NCBI GenBank assembly: GCA_010909725.1
Contig: JAACMV010000016.1
Span: 907,501-971,500, forward strand
Length of the DNA: 64,000 nt
From: Picochlorum sp. 'celeri'
Taxonomy: Eukaryota > Chlorophyta > Trebouxiophyceae
Direction of reading: 5' to 3'
Below the pieces are notes generated by a model, which was given only the letters and a program-made list of their open reading frames with translations, ran no database searches and had not been told where the DNA came from. Both the position numbers and the translations under genes were made by a program. This document shows, one piece after another, positions 42,302-52,228 of this stretch (position 1 is its first letter; the number at the start of each line of letters is the position of its first letter).

Positions 42302-43192
42302 TCACTTTTGCTCTGCTTCAGCTTCCAAATCTCTACAATATGGGCCAGGAGGAGGCCCAACAAGGGTCTGGGTACCTTGGCTGGGAACCCAAGCACCATT
42401 CGCAACAGCCCCAGCAGGCTCGGCTTTAGACCTATGCTGAGAGCCAGGCTTTGGTTTCTTCCCCGCCTTGATATCATCAATTATCTGTTTGGCATCCTGT
42501 GGAGTCAGATCCTCGTAATAGGTGTATGAAAATCCCTCCACACCTTGAGTATAGTCTGCAATGGCAATCATTGGAGCATTCACGCATGCCCCCATACACT
42601 CCATCTCACCCAGCGTAAACATCCCATCCGACGTTGTCTGCCCATAGTCGACACCTAGATGCTCCTTTAATGCCCCATAGATACCCTTGGCACCCTGGAG
42701 CATACAGGGTGTTGTCCCACACACCATCACATGATACTTGCCAATCTTTGATCTATTGAACATGGTATAGAATGTAGCCACCTCAAACACACGTATCTCT
42801 GCCATACCAAGAACCTCTGCCACCTTCCTCATCGCATTCAATGACAGCCAACCATCATTCTGCTGCTGTGCCAAATCCAACACAGGAATCACTGCAGACT
42901 GCTTCCAATTATCCGGATACCTCGACAGTATCTCCTCAACCCGCTTGTAATTCTCTGGTGTGAAGTCGAATGGTGTATCGTTATTATTATGTGCCTCGTC
43001 CCTGTGGACATTAAACACATCATGACTATTCGTTGCATACGACCTCCACACCCCAGATACACCTGCGCAAGCTTGAAATGAGGAAGATGTCACAGTTGAA
43101 TAAGATTTGACTCCGCTCTCGGTGATTGCGCTGGAATACCAGGCCAGAGCTCTCCGTGCAACCTGGTTCCTCAGCAATCGAGACATACTCAT
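42302..43192 (-). CDS. NDUFV2: Complex I 24-kDa subunit (NDUFV2/NuoE)
   Basis: 296 residues from the ATG at 43192 ([16 protein letters not shown]), intronless, with an Arg-rich amphipathic mitochondrial leader of about 50 residues. The core is the thioredoxin-fold [2Fe-2S] domain: [42 protein letters not shown], then cluster N1a ligands CGTTPC (C-x4-C) and CMGAC (C-x3-C). Function: part of the NADH dehydrogenase module of complex I next to NDUFV1 and NDUFS1. The C-terminal tail of about 50 residues (Lys/Pro/Gly-rich, ending GPYCRD) is usual for eukaryotic members. The upstream GTG at 43198 is not needed. Confidence 0.96.
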   Translation of the reverse strand: MSMSRLLRNQVARRALAWYSSAITESGVKSYSTVTSSSFQACAGVSGVWRSYATNSHDVFNVHRDEAHNNNDTPFDFTPENYKRVEEILSRYPDNWKQSAVIPVLDLAQQQNDGWLSLNAMRKVAEVLGMAEIRVFEVATFYTMFNRSKIGKYHVMVCGTTPCMLQGAKGIYGALKEHLGVDYGQTTSDGMFTLGEMECMGACVNAPMIAIADYTQGVEGFSYTYYEDLTPQDAKQIIDDIKAGKKPKPGSQHRSKAEPAGAVANGAWVPSQGTQTLVGPPPGPYCRDLEAEAEQK

Positions 43193-43676
43193 CTGCACTC
43201 GAGAACCAACGGTCGCGGTGTTATTTGAATTATTTCAGCAATTTTTTCGTATTTAAAGTGTGGGGATTCCGAGCTGAGTCGATGATACCGAAAACCCAGT
43301 GTACTTCCGTACTTTGTATAATAAAAAAATCGACGCCATGTCCACTGGAAAGAAAGAAAGAATGCGTCAGCGTATTCTTAGCGTTGGGTCCTCGACAAAC
43401 TGGTACATAGATGAAATTCCTTGGTAAAATTTCTGTAGGAATAGTGGAACAGAAAAGGATACGAGCAAGAACGTGCGTGGATTTGGGAACACGTTCTTCC
43501 TAGATTAGGAGTCCCATTTCTCTGGGAACCAATACTCCGTCTTTGATGCACGCGTGCATAGAATAGAGGGATATCATACCATATATACCTAGATATTCGG
43601 TCACCCGGACTGACTGGCTGTCGTGAGGAGGATTGGAGTTCCGAAGACGGTCGAGCATTCGTAGTAGGAGAAAACA
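43193..43676. promoter_or_regulatory. Divergent promoter region, NDUFV2 / CUE protein
   Basis: 484 nt between divergent starts. A GAAA run (about 43349-43362) is visible. No gene or RNA supported. Confidence 0.4.
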
Positions 43677-44504
43677 ATGAATATAGCAGTGGAATCTCCA
43701 CCGACAGTACACGAGAAGCGACATAGTCTATTATTTGAGACGCAAGAAGAGCGAGTGCGAAGGCGGAAACGATTTGGGACGGACGTAGGAGTTGAGGGTG
43801 AGCAACTACCACCAGGTGGTGGTCGGGTTCCGTTTGGAGAGCGGAGGAATCAGTTTGAGGGTGTTCATCACCCTGTGCAGAAGAGGTGCCGTGGAGGGGA
43901 AGAGTATAGTGTGAGTGCAAGGGAGCGGGTGTACTCTGTTCGCGCTGTTCATGAGACATTGTTGAAGGCGTTAAAGGGGTTGTTTCCTGGTATGAGTGAC
44001 GAAACCATTGCAAATGTTTTGGAAGAGTTTGGGGAAGATGTAGATGCAGCTATTCGTCGATTGAATGAGTTGCAGATTTCGAATGCGGTGGAGTCAAAAG
44101 AGAGTGAAGAGCAGCATGAAGGAACGTCACAGAGTGCAGATGATTGGATTGATATGCTCGTTCAGCAAATGTCAATGGCTAAAGATGTAGATGATGCGAA
44201 GCAAAGGGCGTCAGAGGTGTTGAAAGGGTTTGAAGGTGTAGTGCTGAGGCATGCTTGTCCACAAGGGGTGGAGTCAATGCAGAGGGAAAATACACTGCTG
44301 AAGCGGGCTGTTGGGATTCAGAATTCCAAGATTCACGAGTTGTCTGAAAAATGCAAGAACGTGGATGAAATGTTATTGAAGTTTGAGGAGCTGAAAGAGA
44401 AATGCCATCATTTGGAGCTTCAGAATTACTCTCTGCAGCTTCACTTGAAGCAAGCAACGTGTCAAGATAATGTTGCTGCGCACCCAAATCCTGATGTGTT
44501 TTGA
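43677..44504 (+). CDS. CUE-domain protein
   Basis: 275 residues, intronless. A disordered basic N-terminus (1-90) with KRHSLLFE and RRRKRF is followed by a CUE-type ubiquitin-binding fold at about 92-132 (LLKALKGLFPGMSDETIANVLEEFGEDVDAAIRRLNEL), including the LFPGM turn and the acidic helix end. The C-terminal 200-260 region is a coiled coil. This is the layout of small plant 'Cue' proteins of unknown pathway. Its stop codon (44502-44504) directly abuts the stop of the convergent TTC27 gene, and its TGTAA signal (44526-44530) lies inside the TTC27 coding region. Confidence 0.8.
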   Translation: MNIAVESPPTVHEKRHSLLFETQEERVRRRKRFGTDVGVEGEQLPPGGGRVPFGERRNQFEGVHHPVQKRCRGGEEYSVSARERVYSVRAVHETLLKALKGLFPGMSDETIANVLEEFGEDVDAAIRRLNELQISNAVESKESEEQHEGTSQSADDWIDMLVQQMSMAKDVDDAKQRASEVLKGFEGVVLRHACPQGVESMQRENTLLKRAVGIQNSKIHELSEKCKNVDEMLLKFEELKEKCHHLELQNYSLQLHLKQATCQDNVAAHPNPDVF

Positions 44505-46991
44505 TTACATTTGTATATTAATGTCTGTAAGCAGTGCTTGCATTGATGAGTAGCGCTCGTCGTCTTCGAATTGTTCTTTTGATCTGTGGAGTGCATTCCT
44601 CAGAAGCATCCGTGCTTTCCCAATGTCATGTTTCGATCCATGGGCAAGATATGCACGCGAGAGCTCGAGACAAGCTGTCGAATAAGTAGTAAAATCTTCC
44701 GGATTCACGTGCCATGTGGATGTCTGGAGCATTCTGACTTGCTTGGCTAGACATTCTATGCGGGCATTTTGCTCGCCTGTCAGTGTGTAGTAGTCAGCAT
44801 ATATGCCCCAGAATTCCGCAATGCCAGAGCCTTTGGAGCTGGATGCAATCTTCTTGAGAATCTTAGATACGTATGATTTGGTCTGCTCCTCCGACTGAGG
44901 GGAGGTTTTGTTGGATTGTTCATTTGCCTCTTCATCTGCTGCAGCAGAAGGTTCTGCACTGGGACTCAGGCTCTCGACGAGGTTTCTCAAGAGAGAGATA
45001 TTGAAAGAGTCTCCTCGTGTGAGGCTAACCATGTGATCAAGTGCCCTGGCTGCAGTGGTATATTCTTTGAGCTGGCATGCGACGAGTGCATAGTTTTCCC
45101 AGGTTTGCCATGTATCTCGAGAATGCTTTGATGCTTCACCAAATGCAACGAGTGCTTCCTGCCAATTTTTCATCTTCATATGAACGGTTGCAAGATTATT
45201 CCAAGCCCGGCCATCGTCGGGATCCATCTGAACCAATCTTGTGAGAGCCTTGATGGCCTCGCTGTGGTCGTGTAATTTCATACTGCACCACCCTAGAGAA
45301 AACCAAGCCTCCAGATGTAATGGACTGAGTTCCAAGGCTTGTTTCCAATGAGTTCTAGATTTCTCAAAATCATCCCGTCGCATGGCAGATCTTGCGAGTG
45401 ACCTTTGTGCTCGTGCACTTCTATGGCCAGAGCACTCCCACGCTGTTTCATAGTGCTCATCAGCATCAACCAAGTCTCCTAAAGAGCACCACAGTCGAGC
45501 ATCAGAAGGGTTGATGTCAAGTCTTTCCCGAACAAGTTGCTCAGCAATTTCGTTCTTCTGGAGCAATTGATAGCATACAATCAAGCTGTCCCAGAGTTCT
45601 GCTGCTTCAAACAATTTCATAGCAGCCCCAACAAGACCACATGCAACAAACGCTTCTCCCAATTCTTTCCACAGAACGGCTTTACATGGCATCTTGACTG
45701 AGAACACGTACGATAATCGATCCAACATAGGAACGTCCGACGTTACATGAGACAGAGCCTCCTTGATGCCTTCTAATGTCACGAGTGCTCTTTCTCTTGT
45801 TCTCGATCTTGCAATTTCTAGCCTAGCCATTTCAATGTATGCATTCGTTCGGATCATAAACTCGGTTTTATTCTGACTCAATATTGCCTCGGTGTATGCG
45901 GCAAGTTCCCATTGCTGTGTTCCATCTGGCGAAGAGCCTTTTTTCACCTGATTGCACAGTGCCAGCAGCAACACCTGATGAAGCGCTGTCAGATCTCTCC
46001 TCAACAATACACCATCATCCTCGGACGAGATTAAACGAGGTCCATTTCGAAATACATCTGAATCTGTGTCCAGTCCAGATACATCGCTTTGTTTATTCAC
46101 AACCATATTGAACACATTTTCATCCAATGCACTCCCATCATACTTTCCACAAGAATCATCAAAACCTGACTTCATATCATCATCAAGGGAAATTTTAAGC
46201 ACAAGCTGTGCATGTGCATCTTTTTGATGCACAGTTCGGGTTCCAAGTGCCCCTGTCAGCCGAGCATCAATACCAAGTGCAGCAGAAGCTTTGTCAATGT
46301 GTGTGGCAACATTCTTCATCATCCCAAAATGCGTATAAATATTCACCGCTTCAACATGAATCGCCCCCAAAAGAGCTCTTTGTTCGTAATGTTTTCCTTC
46401 GTCAACAGCATAGGTAGTCTCCAATCGTGCCACCAACCCATTGATCCTCTCTAGTAACACATGAGACCGCTCTGCCAAAATATACTGATTCCAACATGCC
46501 ACTCGGAACTTCCACCAATCCCACACACCACCATCAAGAGCATCAAGAGCAATCTTTGATAACAATAAATACTGCGGCAAGTAGACTTTGCCGACAATAT
46601 CCTCTCCATTTTCAGCAATCTCCCTCAATGCCCAAGCATTGTCAGCATCACCACAGTGGTGCATGCCAAAAGGACTCTCTGCAACATCCTGCTGTGCCTC
46701 GAAAGGACCCATAACATTACTTTGCATAAAAACCAGCAATGCACCAACCCCTACTCGACCCACCACGAATGGGTCACGGCAATCTTCCACCAGTGACTGC
46801 ACCCCACTGAATGCTGTGCCAATGTCCTGGCCTAGTGCATCATCTCGCTCCTCGAGCAGCCGTTCCATTGCATACTTGAATGCGAGATAATATTCACCGT
46901 TCTCTATACACGACTCGAACTCATCACCATGGCTCACATTCCCATCTTCTCCCTTTTTCCACCACAAGGTGTATTGCAGTAGCCCATCCAT
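44505..46991 (-). CDS. TTC27: TTC27/EMW1-type TPR protein
   Basis: 828 residues, one exon. The N-terminal half is helical with LYxQYxL-type motifs (YLPQYLLLSKIAL, WWKFRVACWNQYIL). The C-terminal half carries about six tetratricopeptide repeats (about 490-670), for example DARLWCSLGDLVDADEHYETAW, LHLEAWFSLGWCSMKLHDHSEAI and GRAWNNLATVHMKMKNWQEAL. That order and length fit the conserved eukaryotic TTC27/Emw1 family, linked in yeast to cell wall integrity and in several studies to ribosome or assembly functions. The exact role here is not readable. The stop overlaps a TGTAA on the minus strand. Confidence 0.82.
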   Translation of the reverse strand: MDGLLQYTLWWKKGEDGNVSHGDEFESCIENGEYYLAFKYAMERLLEERDDALGQDIGTAFSGVQSLVEDCRDPFVVGRVGVGALLVFMQSNVMGPFEAQQDVAESPFGMHHCGDADNAWALREIAENGEDIVGKVYLPQYLLLSKIALDALDGGVWDWWKFRVACWNQYILAERSHVLLERINGLVARLETTYAVDEGKHYEQRALLGAIHVEAVNIYTHFGMMKNVATHIDKASAALGIDARLTGALGTRTVHQKDAHAQLVLKISLDDDMKSGFDDSCGKYDGSALDENVFNMVVNKQSDVSGLDTDSDVFRNGPRLISSEDDGVLLRRDLTALHQVLLLALCNQVKKGSSPDGTQQWELAAYTEAILSQNKTEFMIRTNAYIEMARLEIARSRTRERALVTLEGIKEALSHVTSDVPMLDRLSYVFSVKMPCKAVLWKELGEAFVACGLVGAAMKLFEAAELWDSLIVCYQLLQKNEIAEQLVRERLDINPSDARLWCSLGDLVDADEHYETAWECSGHRSARAQRSLARSAMRRDDFEKSRTHWKQALELSPLHLEAWFSLGWCSMKLHDHSEAIKALTRLVQMDPDDGRAWNNLATVHMKMKNWQEALVAFGEASKHSRDTWQTWENYALVACQLKEYTTAARALDHMVSLTRGDSFNISLLRNLVESLSPSAEPSAAADEEANEQSNKTSPQSEEQTKSYVSKILKKIASSSKGSGIAEFWGIYADYYTLTGEQNARIECLAKQVRMLQTSTWHVNPEDFTTYSTACLELSRAYLAHGSKHDIGKARMLLRNALHRSKEQFEDDERYSSMQALLTDINIQM

Positions 46992-47436
46992 CTTCTATCA
47001 CCTAAATTCTTCACCTCCCCTTGGATTTTTATTGATTACCTTTCTCTAATAATCTATGTGCTCTGCAATGAAATCGATCAGAATGCAATCGTGTTGCTAC
47101 TTGTCCATCACATGGCATGCCATGCACCTATGGACGGCATCCTGAGCCCTTTCTGACAGCTCTGGCTGGTGAAGTACTATTAAATAATCACATACAATAT
47201 AATATCACCAGCAGACTGCAGCATTATCACCTGAGACTGAGCGTTCCCTCAGATCTCCATGTGCAACAGATCTTGATTAAGAGATCTTAATTAAGATCTC
47301 TTACAAGATCTCTAAATCTCTAGAGATCTGACCAAACACGGTCCACGCTCAGCATCACTTTGGCTTCACTGTTATTCGCAGGAATACGCATTATTTTATG
47401 TTGTATCTATTTCTTAGGTGATATTGTATCATTACA
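46992..47436. promoter_or_regulatory. Divergent promoter region, TTC27 / TMBIM, with AGATCT cluster
   Basis: 445 nt. It carries six AGATCT sites within 79 bp (47251-47329) and a 26-nt palindrome, described separately. No gene seen. Confidence 0.6.
47278..47303. promoter_or_regulatory. 26-nt perfect palindrome
   Basis: The arms TAAGAGATCTTAA and its exact complement meet at the centre, an unbroken 26-nt palindrome. It sits inside the AGATCT cluster and between divergent genes, so a dimeric factor-binding site is plausible. Confidence 0.6.
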
Positions 47437-48441
47437 ATGTCATATTACACGAATACGAACGACGATGGGTATTATTACCAACAACAACCTGCAGGTGCTG
47501 GGATGAACACTGCTCCACCTCCTCCTGCGGGGTATCCCGGTGGGCCTTCACAGCCAAACTATTATTATTATCAACAGCAGCAGCCACAGCAGTCTTCGTT
47601 TGGGGTGCAAAAGCCTGCGGCATATGGGTATGCCCAACAACAGCAACAGCAAGCGGATATTGAAGCTCAATATGCAGCCAATGCTGCTGCAGCGTTTGCC
47701 GAACAAAAGGTTCGATCTGCATTTGTCAGAAAAGTGTTTCTTCTGGTGTTGTTAGAAATTGGTGTGACTGTTGGTATAGCATGTGTTTTCATGTTTGTTC
47801 AACCAGTCAAGGAGTATGTAGCTGGTAAGACTGTGCCATGCTCTGCTGCTCCTAATGTGTTTTTGAGGAACGATGGGACGTGCTACCAAGTTGGAGATGG
47901 TCGATGGGTGTTTTATACTTCGTGGGCATTGACGCTTGTGACGTTGATTGCACTCATGTGCTCTACTACCTTGAGGAGAAAGTTCCCATACAACTACCTT
48001 GCCATGAGCTGGTTTACGTTTGTCATGTCCGTCCAAGTTGGATGCATTGTTGCCTTTTGGGACCTCTCTGTTGTTTTAATAGCATTTGCGGTGACTACAG
48101 CGGCAGTGGTGGGTGTGACTGTGGCTGCGTTGGTCATGCCGTGGGATTTGACATCAAAGGGACATGTGCTGGGTGGAATTGCACTTGTGGTATTCTTCAC
48201 CGCCTTGATCACCTTTTTCGTGGGATTCTTCTATGTGAGCAAATGGTGGTATTTGACTCTGTCAGTCATTATCGCCCTGTTATTTGCAGCATTCTTAGTG
48301 TATGATATTCAAACTGTTGTTGGAAAGGGAAAATACAAGCTCTCTCCTGATGAATTTGTGTTTGCTGCTGTGCAAATTTATTTGGATATCATCATCATGT
48401 TTTTGAATATTTTGAATATTGTTGGAATTGCTAGTAGCTGA
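47437..48441 (+). CDS. TMBIM/LFG (Bax inhibitor-1 superfamily) protein, long form
   Basis: 334 residues. A 90-residue Gln/Tyr/Pro/Gly-rich N-terminus (PPPPAGYPGGPSQPNYYYYQQQQ) is followed by seven TM segments from about 100 to 330, with VRSAFVRKVFLLVLLEIGVTV at the first and the family C-terminus VYDIQTVVGKGKYKLSPDEFVFAAVQIYLDIIIMFLNIL. A 30-residue lumenal loop with two Cys (CSAAPNVFLRNDGTC) lies after TM1. LFG/TMBIM proteins are ER or Golgi Ca2+-leak channels that restrain cell death. The N-terminus resembles GRINA-type members. TGTAA follows the stop directly. A second TMBIM gene is at 62915. Confidence 0.92.
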   Translation: MSYYTNTNDDGYYYQQQPAGAGMNTAPPPPAGYPGGPSQPNYYYYQQQQPQQSSFGVQKPAAYGYAQQQQQQADIEAQYAANAAAAFAEQKVRSAFVRKVFLLVLLEIGVTVGIACVFMFVQPVKEYVAGKTVPCSAAPNVFLRNDGTCYQVGDGRWVFYTSWALTLVTLIALMCSTTLRRKFPYNYLAMSWFTFVMSVQVGCIVAFWDLSVVLIAFAVTTAAVVGVTVAALVMPWDLTSKGHVLGGIALVVFFTALITFFVGFFYVSKWWYLTLSVIIALLFAAFLVYDIQTVVGKGKYKLSPDEFVFAAVQIYLDIIIMFLNILNIVGIASS

Positions 48442-48456
48442 TGTAATAGTGTTACA
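48442..48456. terminator. Two-way TGTAA/TTACA poly(A) signal
   Basis: A 15-nt TGTAA + 5 nt + TTACA between convergent TMBIM and exportin-T genes. It gives the plus strand TGTAA directly after its stop and the minus strand TGTAA across its stop codon. Confidence 0.6.
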
Positions 48457-51400
48457 TTTTCCGATATTCGAGGAACAAACTTTTGAGGTATGATTTTAGT
48501 TGCCGGCCTTGCAGCTGAACAATTTGCTGGGTGAATTGTTGAGCAATGTCTGGCGACCATCCCAGCCGTGTTGTCGTCTCCTGATACAGAATTGACAGAT
48601 ACTCTTGCCCAGCGGTATCATATAAGGTTTTGATTTGGTTAGAAACTTCTGTCAGGAGTGAAATTGATGCCGCGTCTCGGATGTCAATACCTCCGGATTC
48701 AGGTTTGACCAGCAGAGAAAATATCAGAATGTCACACCCGAACTTTTTGTAGGCGAATTCCTTGATGTCTGCTTGGTTGAAAACTTCTCCCTGAGTACCA
48801 TTCTGTAGTGTTGAGATCCAGTGCATTGCAAGATTGGAGATTGTTGCAATGCATAGCTTTCTAACTCCAGGATCAATGTGTGCTGTCGCTCCTTGCAGCA
48901 AATCAGGAATGGCTGACGACTCCTTTGGGCTCATGAGTTCGTCACGCACGCTGCACTGTGAAATTGTATTCAAAAATGTATAGTATTGTTTCTGTAAAAC
49001 GGCTCGCTCTCGTAAATCTTCTGTGCTACCTGCAGGAGCTCCTGTGCTTTTCACTATTGGCTGGGCTGCTCGTGGAGAGGATGCCAACATGGCCGGTTGG
49101 GCCTCTGCTCCTGACCAGTCCCACGAGGGACCAAGGAACTGATGAACTTTGGCGACACACTCTGAAAATAGACTGGGAACGATAGATTGCAGGACAGCAA
49201 TCTCATTCGCAAACTTGAGGATGATTTGGTTCAGTAGAACAAGAATGTCTGTGAAGTCATCCGCATCTATACTAGGATGTTGTAGCGCCCAAATAATTGC
49301 GGATAGACGTGGAACAAGATTGATTCCAAGACAGTCCACAAGTCGATGAACATATGCTAAGAATTTCGCACGTAAATCCTTGGCCAGAGGAAATGCATGG
49401 ATTGCATGCATTGCTGGCATCAGAGGATCCAACAATGCTTGAGATAGTTTTTGTCTCCCAGAGCACATTTTGGACGAAAACCCCTTGCTTAGTCGCGTCA
49501 AAGCTTCAATACTCTGCTGAAGCAATAAAATTTCACGCACGTTGGTAATGTCATTGGAATGTGATTCCAATTGACTGGTCAGAGGTTGATTCAAAACTTT
49601 CAGCCATTCAACTTGTTCATCTTCACTAGTATCAATAGTGCCTACCAGTAGTCCAGCGGCTTCAAAAGCAAACATTCTATCATCTGGAGTGGAAACGCCT
49701 GCCCCAGCCGTTCCTACTTGGCTGGATGCTCCGGCAGCAACAAGACCTACAGTCTTTCCTAATGGAGTCACTGCAATGGACTGCAAATGAGGAAGCAGGG
49801 CTCTAAGAATGTCCCTTGCTATTGTTTTCATCTGACTTCGCAAGGATTTAGTGATTCTACAAAGTAAATACGCTGCTCTTGGAGGAACTGAGCTTGATGG
49901 ATGTCCAAGCCCAGCCCTTCCAAAGAACTTGGATGCCAGCAATGGAACAAGGTCTGTCTGGAACATTGTCACTTTTGAGTACCGAGCACAGGCTTCCAGC
50001 AGCGCCAAGGCCACTAATCTATGAGACGCAATGCTTTCATCGATTCTAATGACAAAGGAAGCGATTTCTACGAGCGGCGCATTCGTCTCAGTTGCAGCCT
50101 TAAATGCTGCTTCAGTGGCTCCTTCTCCAATCTGGTACAACAGACTCAGAGCCAACTCAGCATCCTGCCATGACATTGTGCCCCCATGATGTATCAATGA
50201 ACTCCGAGTCTTTTGAGCAACAAATTCAAAAGCTTCAGATGGGATCAGTTTCGCTGCATTTCTAAACAAGGCAAATACTTCCTGCCTCCTGGTGGAAACG
50301 TTATTCTCTTCCTCTTCTGACATGACCTTCTCTTCGCTGGAGGAGGGTTCAATCGGATATACAGATGATACATCATCAAACCTAGAGCATAATGCCGCTG
50401 CTTCAATTATTGCCATCACCTGAGACTTGTGAGCTGCAGATAAGTCACACTCCCCTTGCCGCTTTGCAATCAACTTTATTCTAGACACAAATGATAACAT
50501 GAACGGAGCTACAATGGGCGAAATTTCGTCATCAGGTATTTTAAACACCTCCACAACAGCAGGAAACAGCTGATCCATCATAGCAGCGGCTATACTACAC
50601 GAAGTATTCGCTTCTGAGATGACATCATCATCCAACGCAACCCCAACAGCCTGCAGGCTTAGCACTCCATTCTCCACCTTTTTCCAAGCCTCAAGAATCT
50701 CAGTTGCCAACGAGACGAGCAACTTGGACGACGCCACCGCCAACTCGTGATCATCATTTGATATCCCAGGCACACCAGATGTAGACCAACTTGCCGCTAT
50801 TGGCACCAACCCCAGACCCTCTATGAGACTCAATTTTGGTCCTGCATCCATCCTCTTGCTCACAATCTCTCTCAAAACCGAAATTGCAGCCACCTGAGCT
50901 TCCGAGTCTTCATCAAACGTATTCAACACATGAAACAAAAGTGGCATGAACTGGTCATTTGCGACCAAACCGATATCAATCCAGTGTACATATCTCTCAA
51001 CAGCTCTGAGCAAGTTTGCCACAATCGCACGATCAGAATCTTTGAACATGGACAGTATCTGATACCAGGAAGAACAAATCTGCTCAAGAGCATTATCCCT
51101 CATCGCATCTTTAAATTCCATGCTCTGTTTCGCCTCCTCGGACGACCGTGGCACCTCTAAACTAATTATATCCTCGTGCACAGAAACAAGAATTCGACAG
51201 TAGCAATCAATTGCAGATGGACTCTCATTCAGAGATCCCAGCACGTCCTGAAAAAAACTAGGCCATTCTTTCGGATATTCTATACTTGCTATTGACACGA
51301 TGACCTGCGCTATTTTATTCCGAATAAACCCAGGCAACTGCTCAGACCCACGTGCAGTCCCTTTTGCTAGCAAGACTTTTTTCACAGCGTCCTTTGCACT

Positions 51401-51640
51401 CGCCTCCAGACGAGAATACGAGTCACGAGATAGTATGATACTATGAAGCGTCTGAAGACACCAGAATTGAACTTCAGCATGCGACGTCGTTTCTATATGC
51501 CGCGCGCAGAGTTGCCAAGCGGTGGCATGCTCCTGTGCGACTTGACCGAGCAATAATTCCGCCTGACGTTTGATATCCTCAGACACAGACCCTGTTTGAT
51601 CAAAAACACACAATATTGCCCTTTCAAAATCCCCATCCAT
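48452..51640 (-). CDS. XPOT: Exportin-T (tRNA export receptor; XPOT/PAUSED/LOS1)
   Basis: 1062 residues, one exon. The importin-beta-type N-terminus (DIKRQAELLLGQVAQ, WQLCARHIETTSHAEVQFWCLQTL) is followed by exportin-T marks: IRNKIAQVIVSIASIEYPKEWPSFFQDVLG, then DCYCRILVSVHEDIISLEVPRSSEEAKQS and FKDAMRDNALEQICSSWYQIL. The rest is HEAT-like helical pairs. Exportin-T carries mature tRNA out of the nucleus with RanGTP. Its presence with the permuted tRNA gene in the same window is probably chance. The convergent TMBIM gene ends 10 nt away. Confidence 0.93.
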   Translation of the reverse strand: MDGDFERAILCVFDQTGSVSEDIKRQAELLLGQVAQEHATAWQLCARHIETTSHAEVQFWCLQTLHSIILSRDSYSRLEASAKDAVKKVLLAKGTARGSEQLPGFIRNKIAQVIVSIASIEYPKEWPSFFQDVLGSLNESPSAIDCYCRILVSVHEDIISLEVPRSSEEAKQSMEFKDAMRDNALEQICSSWYQILSMFKDSDRAIVANLLRAVERYVHWIDIGLVANDQFMPLLFHVLNTFDEDSEAQVAAISVLREIVSKRMDAGPKLSLIEGLGLVPIAASWSTSGVPGISNDDHELAVASSKLLVSLATEILEAWKKVENGVLSLQAVGVALDDDVISEANTSCSIAAAMMDQLFPAVVEVFKIPDDEISPIVAPFMLSFVSRIKLIAKRQGECDLSAAHKSQVMAIIEAAALCSRFDDVSSVYPIEPSSSEEKVMSEEEENNVSTRRQEVFALFRNAAKLIPSEAFEFVAQKTRSSLIHHGGTMSWQDAELALSLLYQIGEGATEAAFKAATETNAPLVEIASFVIRIDESIASHRLVALALLEACARYSKVTMFQTDLVPLLASKFFGRAGLGHPSSSVPPRAAYLLCRITKSLRSQMKTIARDILRALLPHLQSIAVTPLGKTVGLVAAGASSQVGTAGAGVSTPDDRMFAFEAAGLLVGTIDTSEDEQVEWLKVLNQPLTSQLESHSNDITNVREILLLQQSIEALTRLSKGFSSKMCSGRQKLSQALLDPLMPAMHAIHAFPLAKDLRAKFLAYVHRLVDCLGINLVPRLSAIIWALQHPSIDADDFTDILVLLNQIILKFANEIAVLQSIVPSLFSECVAKVHQFLGPSWDWSGAEAQPAMLASSPRAAQPIVKSTGAPAGSTEDLRERAVLQKQYYTFLNTISQCSVRDELMSPKESSAIPDLLQGATAHIDPGVRKLCIATISNLAMHWISTLQNGTQGEVFNQADIKEFAYKKFGCDILIFSLLVKPESGGIDIRDAASISLLTEVSNQIKTLYDTAGQEYLSILYQETTTRLGWSPDIAQQFTQQIVQLQGRQLKSYLKSLFLEYRKM

Positions 51641-52228
51641 CCTGCCTAGCTCCCAAAATACTGCCCTTCTTCCTTCTCAGCCAGTTTGAATGCCTCTCTA
51701 AATCAATTATTGGTATACCTGGCACCTCCGTGCCATTAAGTGATTAAAATAAAGTATAATGAAAACAGTTGTATCGATACCATGCGACAACAATGTGCTC
51801 CGGGACGAGAGGTGGCATGGCAATGTCATTTCTGGATTCAGCTGCTGCCAACTCCAGATGGTACCAATCTAATCCAATTTCTCATGCAAGAAGAAGGAAT
51901 ACGGTGGGCTCTTTCCCCAATCTTAATGAAAATAACAAAGAAAAAGTTCATATAAAGGTATAAGAATCATGGTAGTAGTATGTACAACCAAGAGAACACC
52001 GACATGTCATTGAAGCACGTGGCCGACTATCGGAACACGTTTAGAGCCTAACGAGAGCGTAGTTTAGCGTTTAGCGTGTTTTTTAACCATTTTCAGATAT
52101 CCTTAACGCGAGAAAACGAATCACGAGAGTGTCGGAGGTTTTTTTTATCGGAGCTCCGAGTTCAACCAACAATTACTGCAAACGCAACGTTCGCCAATTA
52201 ATACCGTACATGTATCAGGAATTGCATC
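51641..52228. promoter_or_regulatory. Divergent promoter region, exportin-T / HDHD3-like
   Basis: 588 nt. It has a CACGTG G-box core at 52016-52021 and a GTTTAGCGTTTAGC repeat near 52062-52078. No gene supported. Confidence 0.4.
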
